Shown: piece after piece, positions 10,747 through 21,008 of the stretch
How the letters are laid out: every line of letters starts with the position of its first letter
Position numbering within the stretch: the stretch's first letter is position 1
Source: a virus
DNA: 23,976 bases
Direction: 5' to 3' (one strand)
Virus record (IMG/VR): IMGVR_UViG_3300042988_001838
Location: 1-23,976 of that record
Translations under genes and position numbers: made by a program
The notes under the pieces: generated by a model
The model's input: only the letters and a program-made list of their open reading frames with translations
Databases searched by the model: none
Told to the model about the DNA's origin: nothing

Positions 10747-13700
10747 TATGCGTACCCCTCGAGCAGTCTTATTTTTGGGTAATAGGTATAACTTCCTGAA
10801 GCCTGTTCTGCTTTTACCCCAACATAAATCGCCCCTCCAGGTAATAAGATTCCAGTACCAGAAACAGTTAAAGAAATAAAGCGACCTTCAAGTCCAATAC
10901 CGTCAAAGACTTCTTCCTGAGCCAGGGCTGCCCCATCCCAAGAAGCTGTTGCTATATAGACCCCAAACTTCTTTAAGGTTAAAGGAACTTGACAGGTAAC
11001 ACTTACACTAAACCATATTCTGGTTAAGTTGTCCCGACCCGTACTAAAGGATTCATATAGAATAGGGTTATAGGAACTGGTCCCTACCAAAACTCCTGCA
11101 GAATTAGCTCCGTGGTGGTGAACTACTTCCCCTCCGATCAGCTTTCTAACCGTAAGCGTATTCGTCTGGATTCTATCTGCTGCCAAATACCCTGTCGTTA
11201 TCTTCCCGCCGTCGATACTGGTGACTTTGGAGTTGCCGACAGTTCCATCTGCCAGGGTGAATACCCCATTGGTATTGCTGAAGTCTCCGTAACTTCCGTT
11301 TCCAAGTGCATTTGCAGGAACAGAGGAAACGACTAACTTCCCGCCGTCTATCCTGGCAAAGCCGCTTACATCAGTGAAGATATTGGCAAGGGTATCATAC
11401 TGGGAAACAAGGACTTTATTTGCCTGCAGGGTTCCTGTTATATTCGCATAATCCATAATCCCTGTGCCCATCTGAGCGACATTGGTGATTATGGCAGAAT
11501 TTGTGATAAGTGCGTTCGCTCCAACGGTGCCTGCGAGGAGTTTGTCGCCTGAAATGAATGCGTCCCCATTCCCCAGGATTAGCTTAGTTCCCCCTTCATA
11601 AGTTCCCAGGATCCGAACCCCATCAGCAATGGCAACTCCGAGGGTTGTCGTACTGCGGAGCGTGGTCTCCCCAGTCTTGTAGTAGAGATAAAGAATCCCG
11701 CTTGTCCAGGTGAAGTTTCCGGCGGAGATTGCGTAGCTGTCGCCCTTGTCGTTACTTGCAGTACCTGCAGTCCAACTTACTTTGTCTGTTACGGGATCGT
11801 TTGCTTTGAATACCACCCCTGTAAACGTCCAGGTTACTACATTGAGGCCAAGAGCAGTTCCGGAGTACTGACTGGAGTAATTTAGGCCAGTTTTCCCAAA
11901 TGCATCATAAGCAGCAAAACGGAAGTAATAGGTAGCACCTTCAGCGACAGCTTTGCTGATTAAGTTCGCAACACCATCATAGATCAGGTTCGTTTCGTCT
12001 GGAGTGAACCCACTGACTGTGGACATATGGGCTACATACCCAGCGATGTCCTTTTCACTGCTTGCAATGATATCCATATAGGCAGTTTCAATGCCGATAT
12101 AGACTGTTGCTGAGATTGCAGCAGGCGCGGGATTAGTGAAGGTTGCCGCGATTGCAGTTGAGAGTTTATTTCCATAGTCTCGACTGTAGACCTTTGCAAC
12201 GAATTCCCTGACAGGATCCCCAAAGTCAGTGTCGTTCTGAGTGAAACTGTAGGTAAATGCCCCGTTAAGGCTGGAATCTGGAGTTACAAAGAAGGTATTT
12301 TTGAGAGTGAGGCCATCTTCAGTCCAGATTTCAACCATATAGTCAAAGAGTCTGTCGGTGACATTGGTGTTTAGAGGGTTATATTCCCATGTCAGGATAG
12401 CATCTCGGCCTTCAAAAACCTGGTCAGTGCGTCCATAGGCATAAAGATGCCCAGGGGGAAGCAGAGTTGAGGAATTTGGTGCGCCAGTTTTGTAGTTGTA
12501 GACAAAGCTGACTGGATCACTCTTGAGCGCAAGATAACTCTCAGCGAAGATGATGATTTCATAGATACCTGGGTAGATCCAAGGGATTTCCAGGAATTTC
12601 CGAGGAATGTTCTTGATTTCGGTTAGGGTATCCCCGTCTTTTCTCCAGAAAACCTGATACTGTGCGGCATAAGTGGGATTGCTTGGGTCTGCCCAGTCCC
12701 ATTCGACGATCAGGCTAGAATACTTCTCCGTTGGGAAATCGTAAAAGTGTTCGTAAGCACGGACGTTGGTAACTGGAGGGACTTCCAGATTTCCAGTATA
12801 GGGGTAGATATCAGGAAGAACAAACCCCCCTCCATCAACATAAGCATACTTTTCTTCCGCATACTGGGTACAGGTTATGGTATGGATATGGGTTTCTGCG
12901 TCCGTCTCCAGGGAAGACACCCGCCATTTGGTCGGTTTGATGTTACCGGCGAGAGCCCAGGAACTGCCTACAAGTGGGAAGGCCCAGTTACCAGGGGTTA
13001 ACCTGACGATATCCGTAGTTAGGTTCCTGTTGGAGACAGCAATGTTCTGGAGACCGCTTGCTGACCAGTAAGTCAGATGGTAGTCTTCGGTTCCGAACTC
13101 AATCTGCCTATCCAGGGTTATGGTAACAATGCCAGTCGTGTTTACAACCGCTTTGACCAAGCCCTGTTGGGTTACATTCTGGTTTTCGTTGTCCAGGATT
13201 TCGATTACCTTTCCAACTTTAACTGTTAGGCCTCGCATGAAGGTCTGGAAACTAACAAAGCCTGTCGTGACACTGTTTGTATACAGTACCCAGCGGCCCT
13301 TCCGCGCTGCCTCGCTTTCGCTCATGCAGCCGATGAGCACGATATCACTGCTGTTGTGGCCATATCGGGCTACTAAAGCAGTTTCTTCAGCTGTTGGGGC
13401 GCTGTCAGGGACAGTAACAGTTGCAGTTCGTCCCAGATCCTTAGGGTTGTTGTAGGTGACGTTTACTGAAGTTACCCGGTCGTCCAGATCATTTGAGAAG
13501 TATTCAAAAACTCCGTTGATTACGTCGGAATTAGTGAATAATTCTGAGGAAGTTTTAGGCGCATCGGGGATTACAGTTAAGTTCCCGAACTCATCCGTGC
13601 TGAAAACCGAATTACAGCTTGCGAGGATGTAAGTTAGGATATTCCCTGCGGGTTCCCGGCTTGCAAACCAGTTATGAAAGCTATGCCGAGGTTCGTATTG

Positions 13701-14771
13701 GCCGGTTGGTGTGCCTACATGATTCCTGATTGCGATTTGTTCGTCGCAGCGATAAGCGAGTTCAAAGAAAGAATACCTGTTGATTTCAGATTCTGGAATC
13801 CCCAGGCCTCCTTGAGCTTCGGTTCTGGTTAAGATATCATAGAGAATCCAGGCTGTGCAGGGGGAATACTGCTTTGCTAGAGAGAAATTTCCATTCCAGG
13901 CGAGATTTAGATAAGTCCTGGTTGCGGCATTATAGAAACTTTCCTCTGGAACCTTGACCATGATTCCTTTCGCGCGAATCGTAATCGCAGGAATAGTCCC
14001 CCCAAGTTTGATGGCGTTTTTAAGTACCAAACCAACCAGTGCAGTGTTTGGGTAAGGTAATGGCACGGAAGGAGTCTGAAGCTCAATTGTAGAACTCCAG
14101 GAGCATTTGGTATTGCTTTTGGAATCTGGATCATCTTGAGTAACCCGAATAATTTTTATCCCCCAGCGATCCCCACTGTTTGGGACATACGAACCTGGTC
14201 TGGATATCCGAATTTCTATGGAAAATCCGCCTTTGGATTTTTCTTCCCGTATTACTGCTTTGTATGGTCCCCAGGCAGCGGATTCGGAAGGACGTAAGAA
14301 TATTCTGTGTTCGACTTTAGCCCCAGTTAAGTTTCCTTCTGCATCTTGCTTCATAAGAGAGGCAAAAGTAAGAATAACCCGCAGGGCCGAGACACTGGAG
14401 GTACTTACGTTTTTTATGTAATCTGTGCCATGTAGTAGTTCGATACTGTTGTTGCTTGGGTGAGGATTTTCTATTGTCTCAAAACCAGGAATTACGTCTT
14501 GGTTAGGCAGTCCTGCTCGAACAGCAAGTAGAACATTTTTATAAGAATCCAGGGAAACATCCCCTAGGTAAACGTCAGTCCTGTCTAGGTTATAAATCTG
14601 TCCTTCAGAAAGTACAAGTAGCAAACGAATTGTCTGTTTACTGAAGATGGTGTCGTCTCTTTCTCCAGGAGCTGCTTGATTTCCCCCACCACCTTTTTGG
14701 CCGGCGAGAACCAGCTTATCCAAAGTTTGGGTTTCGGCTTCCAGTTCGCCAAGATTGTTAAAAGTTCGCAT
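10746..14771 (-). CDS. J: Tail tip / host-specificity protein (lambda J-like)
   Basis: The central tail-tip protein that contacts the host receptor. About 1341 aa, a little longer than lambda J (1132). The N-terminus has the J-type AGQKGGGG...TIRLLLVLSEGQIYNL stretch (about 23-61), followed by the hub region (PCTAWILYDILTR, about 304-316). Fibronectin-III-like domains appear in the middle (about 700-1000). The C-terminal part has repeated IDGGK and ITTGYLAADRIQ-type segments and a final beta-rich domain, probably for receptor binding. The start at 14771 is preferred over a GTG at 14834, which would overlap gene I by 59 bases. Four bases separate it from gene I. Confidence 0.93.
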   Translation of the reverse strand: MRTFNNLGELEAETQTLDKLVLAGQKGGGGNQAAPGERDDTIFSKQTIRLLLVLSEGQIYNLDRTDVYLGDVSLDSYKNVLLAVRAGLPNQDVIPGFETIENPHPSNNSIELLHGTDYIKNVSTSSVSALRVILTFASLMKQDAEGNLTGAKVEHRIFLRPSESAAWGPYKAVIREEKSKGGFSIEIRISRPGSYVPNSGDRWGIKIIRVTQDDPDSKSNTKCSWSSTIELQTPSVPLPYPNTALVGLVLKNAIKLGGTIPAITIRAKGIMVKVPEESFYNAATRTYLNLAWNGNFSLAKQYSPCTAWILYDILTRTEAQGGLGIPESEINRYSFFELAYRCDEQIAIRNHVGTPTGQYEPRHSFHNWFASREPAGNILTYILASCNSVFSTDEFGNLTVIPDAPKTSSELFTNSDVINGVFEYFSNDLDDRVTSVNVTYNNPKDLGRTATVTVPDSAPTAEETALVARYGHNSSDIVLIGCMSESEAARKGRWVLYTNSVTTGFVSFQTFMRGLTVKVGKVIEILDNENQNVTQQGLVKAVVNTTGIVTITLDRQIEFGTEDYHLTYWSASGLQNIAVSNRNLTTDIVRLTPGNWAFPLVGSSWALAGNIKPTKWRVSSLETDAETHIHTITCTQYAEEKYAYVDGGGFVLPDIYPYTGNLEVPPVTNVRAYEHFYDFPTEKYSSLIVEWDWADPSNPTYAAQYQVFWRKDGDTLTEIKNIPRKFLEIPWIYPGIYEIIIFAESYLALKSDPVSFVYNYKTGAPNSSTLLPPGHLYAYGRTDQVFEGRDAILTWEYNPLNTNVTDRLFDYMVEIWTEDGLTLKNTFFVTPDSSLNGAFTYSFTQNDTDFGDPVREFVAKVYSRDYGNKLSTAIAATFTNPAPAAISATVYIGIETAYMDIIASSEKDIAGYVAHMSTVSGFTPDETNLIYDGVANLISKAVAEGATYYFRFAAYDAFGKTGLNYSSQYSGTALGLNVVTWTFTGVVFKANDPVTDKVSWTAGTASNDKGDSYAISAGNFTWTSGILYLYYKTGETTLRSTTTLGVAIADGVRILGTYEGGTKLILGNGDAFISGDKLLAGTVGANALITNSAIITNVAQMGTGIMDYANITGTLQANKVLVSQYDTLANIFTDVSGFARIDGGKLVVSSVPANALGNGSYGDFSNTNGVFTLADGTVGNSKVTSIDGGKITTGYLAADRIQTNTLTVRKLIGGEVVHHHGANSAGVLVGTSSYNPILYESFSTGRDNLTRIWFSVSVTCQVPLTLKKFGVYIATASWDGAALAQEEVFDGIGLEGRFISLTVSGTGILLPGGAIYVGVKAEQASGSYTYYPKIRLLEGYA

Positions 14772-14775
14772 AATG

Positions 14776-15420
14776 TTAGCTAAAACCAAGAGTTCCAAAG
14801 ATTCCCAGATCGTCTTCAATATTGACTTCTTCACTGGAAAGCCCCGCGGAAATCAAAACTCCGGAACAGAAAGGATTTCCGTACATTAAAGGGACTGAGC
14901 CACCTTCTTCAGTAAGGATTGGGGTTCCGTTATACAGAGAACTTCGCTTTGTTTTTGCTTCACTAGGGTCAGTGCGGAATTCTGGAGTTGGGGAGAGGGC
15001 AGACATTACTGCACTGATCGCTGTCGCGATTAGGATGTTGCCGATAAGGGCCAAGGCAGTTGCAGCTATTGTAGCCTCTACCCCAGCAGCAACTAATACA
15101 CCAATTAAAATAGCTGGAACAGGAATCTCCCCAGTCACTTCCGGCACACAAATCAGTGTATCATATTCTGCAAATGTCATAATCCCAAGATCAGGTCGTA
15201 GGACGGTTATGTTTTCTGGATTATTCTGTTGCCTCAACAAGAAAACCGTTGGGGTTGTCATCAGGCTTTTGGCTACAGCTTCGCCAAGTGCAAAGGATAT
15301 ACCAGCCAAGGCTTGGTTAAGGTTTTCTGCCTCCAACTCCAACTTGCAATGTGGCATAGTTTCTGAGTCTGCCAGATTCTTATCCTCTGGAACAAACTTT
15401 CCGAATAAGTCAATCTGCAT
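14776..15420 (-). CDS. I: Tail assembly protein (lambda I-like)
   Basis: 214 aa from the ATG at 15420, which overlaps the end of gene K by 11 bases. The N-terminal part is small and beta-like. A long Ala/Ile/Val-rich hydrophobic segment lies at 99-142. The C-terminal signature YNGTPILTEEGGSVPLMYG...SGVLISAGLS (163-194) matches lambda gpI and is typical of this family. In lambda, gpI is needed for tail-tip assembly with J, L and K. Gene order K-I-J is as in lambda. Confidence 0.88.
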   Translation of the reverse strand: MQIDLFGKFVPEDKNLADSETMPHCKLELEAENLNQALAGISFALGEAVAKSLMTTPTVFLLRQQNNPENITVLRPDLGIMTFAEYDTLICVPEVTGEIPVPAILIGVLVAAGVEATIAATALALIGNILIATAISAVMSALSPTPEFRTDPSEAKTKRSSLYNGTPILTEEGGSVPLMYGNPFCSGVLISAGLSSEEVNIEDDLGIFGTLGFS

Positions 15421-16147
15421 AGCGGAGAATCCTCTGGATGTTCCAGACAAAATCAGATAAAGGAGAACGGGTACTAAGCAGGTCTTGGTGCAGGCATTCC
15501 CCATTGTCGTAGATTGCAATATGACTGCATTCTCGCCCTCGAAAGTTGGTTATCAGTAGATCCCCATTCTGTAAATCCTCAATGCGCTTTATTTGTCTGA
15601 ACTTAGGGTGATCCAGAAAGGCTTTAAAATGGTTCTGACCTCCATCGTTACACCAATCGAAAGGCTCTGGGCCTAACCAGGTTTCTGAGTAGGCTGGCAA
15701 TTCCCTGCCAAAGATGAAGTAGTGGTAATCCCATGCAAGTGTGTAGCAGTCAGTTATGTAGGGGATAAATCTCCTGCCAAGGAAGTCCGGACTTGGGGTC
15801 CTGGGGAGCCAAACCGGGGGCAGAAATGTACTTCCTTCTGTGCCAACAATTCCCCACGGAACTCCAGAATAATGTTGGCTGCGCAAGTCTGCGATAGACG
15901 GAGTTCGTAGGTCAAAAGTCTGCCGAACGTTGGCATTCTGACAATGACTGTGGATAACTGCAACAGTTTGCCCAATGTTTTTAGCAAATTCTGTCGGATT
16001 GCAGCGGAATTCTTTTTCTGGGGTTTCGCTGCAGTTTTCCAGTTTAACAAACTCTCCTGTTTGCAGGATAACGCCACAGAGTTCTTTGGGAAACTCTGCT
16101 AGAGTATAGGCTTTGATAACCTCAAGGGTTTCAGGCAGCAATTCCAT
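15410..16147 (-). CDS. K: Tail tip assembly protein, JAMM + NlpC/P60 peptidase (lambda K-like)
   Basis: Two enzyme domains. The N-terminal JAMM/Mov34 metal site is Glu22, HSH at 66-68, then Ser84 and Asp87. The C-terminal NlpC/P60 cysteine peptidase has Cys134 in TDCYTLAWD, His209 in SHIAIY and probably His220 as the third residue. 245 aa, as expected for gpK. The JAMM part may process a tail protein and the NlpC part may cut cell-wall peptide during entry. The start overlaps the L stop (TAATG). Confidence 0.92.
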   Translation of the reverse strand: MELLPETLEVIKAYTLAEFPKELCGVILQTGEFVKLENCSETPEKEFRCNPTEFAKNIGQTVAVIHSHCQNANVRQTFDLRTPSIADLRSQHYSGVPWGIVGTEGSTFLPPVWLPRTPSPDFLGRRFIPYITDCYTLAWDYHYFIFGRELPAYSETWLGPEPFDWCNDGGQNHFKAFLDHPKFRQIKRIEDLQNGDLLITNFRGRECSHIAIYDNGECLHQDLLSTRSPLSDFVWNIQRILRYAD

Positions 16148-16662
16148 TAAGCTGCTCCCTTATTGATCCCAATACCAGGAAAGTCTTTTTTGAGCATTTG
16201 TCGTGCTGGAAGCCACTTCCGATCCCGGTCTAAGGGACTGCGCATTTCGAAAACTAACCCATTTTTATTCTTGGATTTCAATTTTCTAATCTCGAAGCGC
16301 CAAGGAGGGGCAGACATAGACGAATTCAGGTAGACTTCAAAAGTCCTGATGTAGGTTACTTTGACCCCGATCAGGTCTCCATATAGCGCAGCGAGGGTCC
16401 CGAAAAGTCTGGGTTCCAGAACATTGGCGATGTGTAGTTCTGCTCGTGGGGGCGCACCTGTGGTTGTCTTCTCCAGCCCAGAGATTGAAATTGGAAATGG
16501 CTGATAGGGTTGCCCGTTGCGAACAACTACTTGCCCGTTTCGGTCAGTCATTGGGGTGTAGTAGAAAATCTCTGGACGCCCAATAGTGGTCAAATCCAGC
16601 TCGAACAGTTGGATATAGGGAGGCAGATTTGGGTCACGGACCAGGTTGTCTAAGTCGCTCAT
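16147..16662 (-). CDS. L: Minor tail protein (lambda L-like), lacking the Fe-S domain
   Basis: 171 aa. The sequence through SPLDRDRKWLPARQM (about 142-156) is like the N-terminal two thirds of lambda gpL (232 aa). It ends soon after and contains no cysteine at all, whereas lambda gpL has a C-terminal domain whose cysteines hold a [4Fe-4S] cluster. Its stop is in place as TAATG with gene K, so the shortening looks natural rather than a frameshift. The start overlaps the stop of M (ATGA). It is expected to sit in the tail tip between M and K/I. Confidence 0.85.
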   Translation of the reverse strand: MSDLDNLVRDPNLPPYIQLFELDLTTIGRPEIFYYTPMTDRNGQVVVRNGQPYQPFPISISGLEKTTTGAPPRAELHIANVLEPRLFGTLAALYGDLIGVKVTYIRTFEVYLNSSMSAPPWRFEIRKLKSKNKNGLVFEMRSPLDRDRKWLPARQMLKKDFPGIGINKGAA

Positions 16663-17018
16663 AAGTCAAATACCTGTTCGAGGGTACAGGAAATGTTGAA
16701 CTCAGAATTGCTCAAGACCTTTACTGACCGCTTACCGTCTTTGACTTTGTACTTCTGTTGGGCAGTTTGGTAACAAGGCGTCCAGAGCAAAACCCCCCAG
16801 CCTCCGACAGTCTTAAGAGCTGCCAAGACAGTCTCTCTTTCTGAAAGAGTAAGCGCAAGCCAGGTTACGGTCCATGTCTCAACTTCAGTATTCAGTCCAT
16901 CCGGCGCCCGTTGGTTATAGCCGTCCCCGAATTGCGCAGTAAGGGTCCGACTGGAAATCTCCAGTGTAGCATCCCGGCCTATTTTTTCAGGAAGTGGTAG
17001 TGCGATCGTGACAGCCAT
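16659..17018 (-). CDS. M: Minor tail protein (lambda M-like)
   Basis: 119 aa, about the lambda size (109). The family features are SRTLTAQFGDGYNQRAPDGLN (22-42, Gly-Asp-Gly-Tyr core), WTVTW at 49-53 and a beta-rich C-terminus. gpM caps the distal end of the tail tube and joins it to the tip complex. It is separated from the tape-measure stop by three bases and its stop overlaps the L start. GGATAAAG serves as the ribosome site. Confidence 0.9.
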   Translation of the reverse strand: MAVTIALPLPEKIGRDATLEISSRTLTAQFGDGYNQRAPDGLNTEVETWTVTWLALTLSERETVLAALKTVGGWGVLLWTPCYQTAQQKYKVKDGKRSVKVLSNSEFNISCTLEQVFDL

Positions 17019-17021
17019 ACT

Positions 17022-20000
17022 TTATCCGAATCTGGTTGATTTGTTCAGAAGCCCATTTGGCCTGGAGGCGTTTTGGATTTGTTCATCTGCAAGACGTCGG
17101 ACGAGTTTTTCAGCTACTCGATTGGCAAACTGTTCGCCGTCTTCCCCAGGACTCTGAGTGACGTTAATGCCGATGTTGACTACGTTCCCAGACCCCTGGC
17201 CGCCAGAAGACTTCACCCCAAGTTCCCCAGACGAAGTCCGGCTAAGAGGTAGGATAGCTTCTGGTCCGCGCTCCCGCAGGGAACCAATCCCGCCCTTTGC
17301 CATTGGGAAATAGGCGAGGTTACTGTCAACGGCTGGGATGCCGCCTTTGCTGTATTCGGTTATGCTGGAAGAAAAAGCATTCCCTTTCTCACTTCCTGTA
17401 ATCGCAGCACCAATTGCGCTGCTTATTCCACCTGCTCCTCCGATTCCAGAAGAAATCGTCGAAAAGATAGTTTTTGCAATCTGTTGCGTTGCGATGCGCA
17501 GAATATCTGCCAGAATCGAATTCGCAAAGCTCTTGAAGGCTTCAGATGCTGATTGAGAGCCGGAGATAAACAAAGCAAAGCTGTTCCCGAACGCAGACGT
17601 GAAAGTTCGTTCGATATACTGACCGACAGTATCGGAAGTTCGTTGGGTTAGTAGTAACTGCCTGCGTATTTCCTCTTGTTGGTTCACCAGTTCTGCACTT
17701 AGCTTCCCACCCGGAGGCAGGGCTTGTTGTTGCTCTGCAATAGCTGCCTGGATTAGCTCAAGTTGTCTTTGCAGGATTTGGGCTTTTTCTTCTTGCAGGG
17801 CTTTTGTTTGGAGAAGCACTTCGAGTTCGGTTACAGCTCCAGCGTTTTGGAGGGTGTTCAACTCCGTCATCCTGTCAGTGATAACACCAAGTTGACGACC
17901 ACGTTCTTGTTCCAGCTCGGTGAGTTCCCCCTGCAAAGCACGATTTGCTTTTACAATCTGATAATTCTGCAGGTCTATAACATTCCCTTCCCGCTTGATT
18001 CGCAGGTAGTCTTTGCGGTTCTCACGGTCGAATTTGTCTGCTTGGGATTCTCCTTTTTGGCCAGTGAATCCTGCGGCTTCGCCTCTAAACTTCAACGCAG
18101 CTTGATTATATTCCTCTTCAAGTTGTCTGGTGAGTTTTTTGGTTTCCGTGGTCAGTTTATCTCTTTCAGATTGTAAAGCTCCGATTTGTTTGGAAAACTT
18201 GTCAGTGTTAACTGCGTCTCCAGCACTTGCAGCCAGTTCTGCATTAGCAACTAGAGCCTCTTGTTTAAATTGAATTACTTCATCCTTCAACTGTCTATAT
18301 TTTTCAACATACTCTGCTGCTTTAAGCTCCCCTGCCGCAAAGCTCTCAGACAGGGCCTTAATTTTAGCATCCTGTTCTTCAATTTTTGTGCCAGCTTCAA
18401 GCGTTGTGTCTCGATATTCCGCAGCACGAGCTTTCTTTTCGTATCGGCGTCTGTCAGCTTCAAGATCTGCCTCCGCACGCATACGTTCAGTCTTGGCGTG
18501 CTCGGTTTGCGATTGCATTTCATTGTATCTGCGATCGCTTAAAGCTTTTATTCTGGACTCCAGTGCAACAAAGTCTGCCTTATCCCCTGGCAATACTTGT
18601 CCGGGAGGTAGGTTTGCTTCTGCAGCTCGGAAAGTAATATCCGCCGCTTTTCCACGCAGAGTCGCAAGTTCCTTTTCCAGGGCACGATTGTCTGCACCAA
18701 GAGCAGTTACTTTTTCGGATAATTCAAGTTTCTGCTTGACAAGAACCCCGACTTCTTCTCGCAGTTTCTCTCGTTCTTTCTCTTGCGTCTGGCCGACGAC
18801 ATTCCCTAGCTCGATCTGTTTCTGAGCAATTTTTTCTTCCAGTGTCTGAACCTGGGCTTCAAGCGTTTTCCTCTGGTTTGAGGCTTGCTCAGCAGCAGAC
18901 ATTTCAGCTTCTTGAGCGACAGTTCCTTGGCGTTTTGCTTCATTGTCTTTCCAGGTTAGAGCTGCGGCTTCTTTGGCATTTATTTCAGTTTGTGCAAGGT
19001 AGCGGCCCAGATCACTATAAAGTTGGATAATTTCATCTTTTGATTTCGGGTCGATATTCAGTTTGATATCAAGAGTCTTTTCGATTTCTGTCTTCAGCCC
19101 GACAAGAGTCGCCCGCATACTATCAGGAATTTGATAGAAAGCATCTTTCAGTTCAAAAGACTTGTTTGTCAGTTTCCCCATTTCCGCATCAAGAGCTTCT
19201 CTTTGCTTACGGATAGCAATTACAGTTTCGTCTGCTTCAACAGAAAGTTGGAGACGTTCTTCTGGGGATTTATTTAAGTCATTGTTTGCAAGTTTCTGCT
19301 TTTCCTTTTCCAGATTCCCGATAAGATCCAGCGTTCCCCTGATTTCATCATTAACTCCGTGGACCATATCTCCCAGAGCTAAGGTTGCAGTCGCAATCGC
19401 CCCAACAACTGTGGAACTCCCAAGTGCGATCAACCCAGCCTTAAGTGACCCAACACTCGTAATCGCTGTTCCGATAATTGCGACGAGTTTGATGATGTGG
19501 GCGAACAGGAAGGAAACACCAATCCCCCCAACTGCCAGCATTACGTTCTTAGTTGCGTTCAGAACGGAATCCAGACCACGTTCTACTGTTATCCAGTTCC
19601 TGACTGCATCAACCCCTTTCGTAAACCCACGGACAAATTCTTGAATCGTCGAGCTGGACAGTTTATAGATACTCTCTCCAAGCAGCGTAAGAGAAGTCTG
19701 CATCCTTCCAATGTCAGCATTCAGCATTCCTGCCGCAACCGCGAAGCTCGCAGAAAACCGAGAAGCCATGAAGTCAGTGAAATCCAGCATCGTATTCTTA
19801 GCGAGGACAGTTCCCGCTTTCATACGGTCAACAAGTTGGCTGGTTGAGATCCCTACAGTTCCGTTTGCGTTACGGATACTGGCTGCGAAGGCCGCGAAGG
19901 CTCCAGGGAGCAGGTTACCTAACTGCCGAACAAGTTCTTCTGACTGAACCTTGGATTTATTGAAGATTTGGCTCAAGGCCAGGAAGATATTGTTGGTTTC

Positions 20001-21008
20001 ATCCTGAGTCTTGTGAAGCGCTGTCGAGACCGAGTTGATGTTTTGAAACATCTTCCAAGTGTCTTTCAGTGAAACCCCAGCGAGGGAGGTACTTGCCTGG
20101 AAGGTAGCAAAGTTCTTTCGTAGGATGCCGACGTTTATACCAACCCGATCTGCTTCCTTTGCCAGTGCATTCAGAACAATAGTCGTGCTGATCCCGGTGC
20201 CGACAGTGGATTCCAGCGAAGCCTTAACACTGTCGAGAGCAATACCGACGGGGATGATGCTGGTGACCGCTTTGGCGAATGCACTGTTTAGGTTGTTAAT
20301 CGCAGACCAGAGGACGTTGACCTCAAAAATCTGTTTAGATAGGTCCAGGAGTCCTTTTGCAAACCCCTTTCCGCCGCTTCCTGAGCCTCCGGCTGCCCCA
20401 GCATTTGCTTGTTTCTCTGCTTGGAGAATTCTTTGTGTGGCATCCCTGGCAGCCGAGACTTGTGCATTATACTGCGCATGGATTGCAGTTAGCTTCTCTT
20501 TCCCCTGCGCTAGAGATAACTGTTTTGTGTAAAGACTATGCTCTAGTTGCAGAATTTGGGCATTTCGTTGCTGAGTTAGCTGGTACTCGTCCTTAGCCAG
20601 TTGGGCTTTGATCGCCTTGATCCGGTTTCCCTCACGCTGAGCTTGCTCTACTGCCGCAGACTTCAATCCCCCGGCTATCTGCTGTTGGTTCTCTTGTCTA
20701 AAAGCTGCGACTTTGGCTTTCAACCTGTCCAGCTCGTTCCCCATCCCGGCAGTTACGTTAGTAATCCCGGAACTTTTCTGAGCGTTCTGCAGCGACTTGA
20801 CTGCCTTCTCCGCCTCAGCAGTTGACTTTGCAAGCGTTGTAAAACTGGTCGTTGCTTGCTTGGTATTTGTATTGATGCTAGTGAAAGCCTGGGCAACTTC
20901 CAACCCCAGCTTGTTTACAGCGCTCTTTATGTGAGCGATCTGTATATCAAGTTGGTCCGTATCACCTGCGAAAGTGATCGTAACTTGTCTGGGGTCTTGT
21001 TTTGCCAT
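17022..21008 (-). CDS. H: Tape measure protein (lambda H-like)
   Basis: 1328 aa; sets tail length and takes part in DNA entry. An N-terminal helical and coiled-coil part (about 20-200) is followed by a Gly-rich break (204-214), a tape-measure core (about 220-480), a strongly hydrophobic stretch (about 488-548) and very long coiled coils (about 560-1130). A lambda-type C-terminal domain follows (TFTSAFGNSFALFISGSQSASEAF...ADILRIATQQ), then the RERGPEAILPLSR-type end. The C-terminus is Gly/Ser-rich and may be cleaved during assembly. The ATG overlaps the GT stop (TAATG). Confidence 0.93.
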   Translation of the reverse strand: MAKQDPRQVTITFAGDTDQLDIQIAHIKSAVNKLGLEVAQAFTSINTNTKQATTSFTTLAKSTAEAEKAVKSLQNAQKSSGITNVTAGMGNELDRLKAKVAAFRQENQQQIAGGLKSAAVEQAQREGNRIKAIKAQLAKDEYQLTQQRNAQILQLEHSLYTKQLSLAQGKEKLTAIHAQYNAQVSAARDATQRILQAEKQANAGAAGGSGSGGKGFAKGLLDLSKQIFEVNVLWSAINNLNSAFAKAVTSIIPVGIALDSVKASLESTVGTGISTTIVLNALAKEADRVGINVGILRKNFATFQASTSLAGVSLKDTWKMFQNINSVSTALHKTQDETNNIFLALSQIFNKSKVQSEELVRQLGNLLPGAFAAFAASIRNANGTVGISTSQLVDRMKAGTVLAKNTMLDFTDFMASRFSASFAVAAGMLNADIGRMQTSLTLLGESIYKLSSSTIQEFVRGFTKGVDAVRNWITVERGLDSVLNATKNVMLAVGGIGVSFLFAHIIKLVAIIGTAITSVGSLKAGLIALGSSTVVGAIATATLALGDMVHGVNDEIRGTLDLIGNLEKEKQKLANNDLNKSPEERLQLSVEADETVIAIRKQREALDAEMGKLTNKSFELKDAFYQIPDSMRATLVGLKTEIEKTLDIKLNIDPKSKDEIIQLYSDLGRYLAQTEINAKEAAALTWKDNEAKRQGTVAQEAEMSAAEQASNQRKTLEAQVQTLEEKIAQKQIELGNVVGQTQEKEREKLREEVGVLVKQKLELSEKVTALGADNRALEKELATLRGKAADITFRAAEANLPPGQVLPGDKADFVALESRIKALSDRRYNEMQSQTEHAKTERMRAEADLEADRRRYEKKARAAEYRDTTLEAGTKIEEQDAKIKALSESFAAGELKAAEYVEKYRQLKDEVIQFKQEALVANAELAASAGDAVNTDKFSKQIGALQSERDKLTTETKKLTRQLEEEYNQAALKFRGEAAGFTGQKGESQADKFDRENRKDYLRIKREGNVIDLQNYQIVKANRALQGELTELEQERGRQLGVITDRMTELNTLQNAGAVTELEVLLQTKALQEEKAQILQRQLELIQAAIAEQQQALPPGGKLSAELVNQQEEIRRQLLLTQRTSDTVGQYIERTFTSAFGNSFALFISGSQSASEAFKSFANSILADILRIATQQIAKTIFSTISSGIGGAGGISSAIGAAITGSEKGNAFSSSITEYSKGGIPAVDSNLAYFPMAKGGIGSLRERGPEAILPLSRTSSGELGVKSSGGQGSGNVVNIGINVTQSPGEDGEQFANRVAEKLVRRLADEQIQNASRPNGLLNKSTRFG

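Noticed and set aside
14772-14834. GTG start at 14834 for the J-like gene
   Set aside because: It would overlap gene I by 59 bases, while the ATG at 14771 lies four bases after the I stop and begins the conserved part.
14822-15460. Plus-strand ORF of 212 aa
   Set aside because: Antisense to the lambda I-like gene, which has clear family features; no ribosome site.
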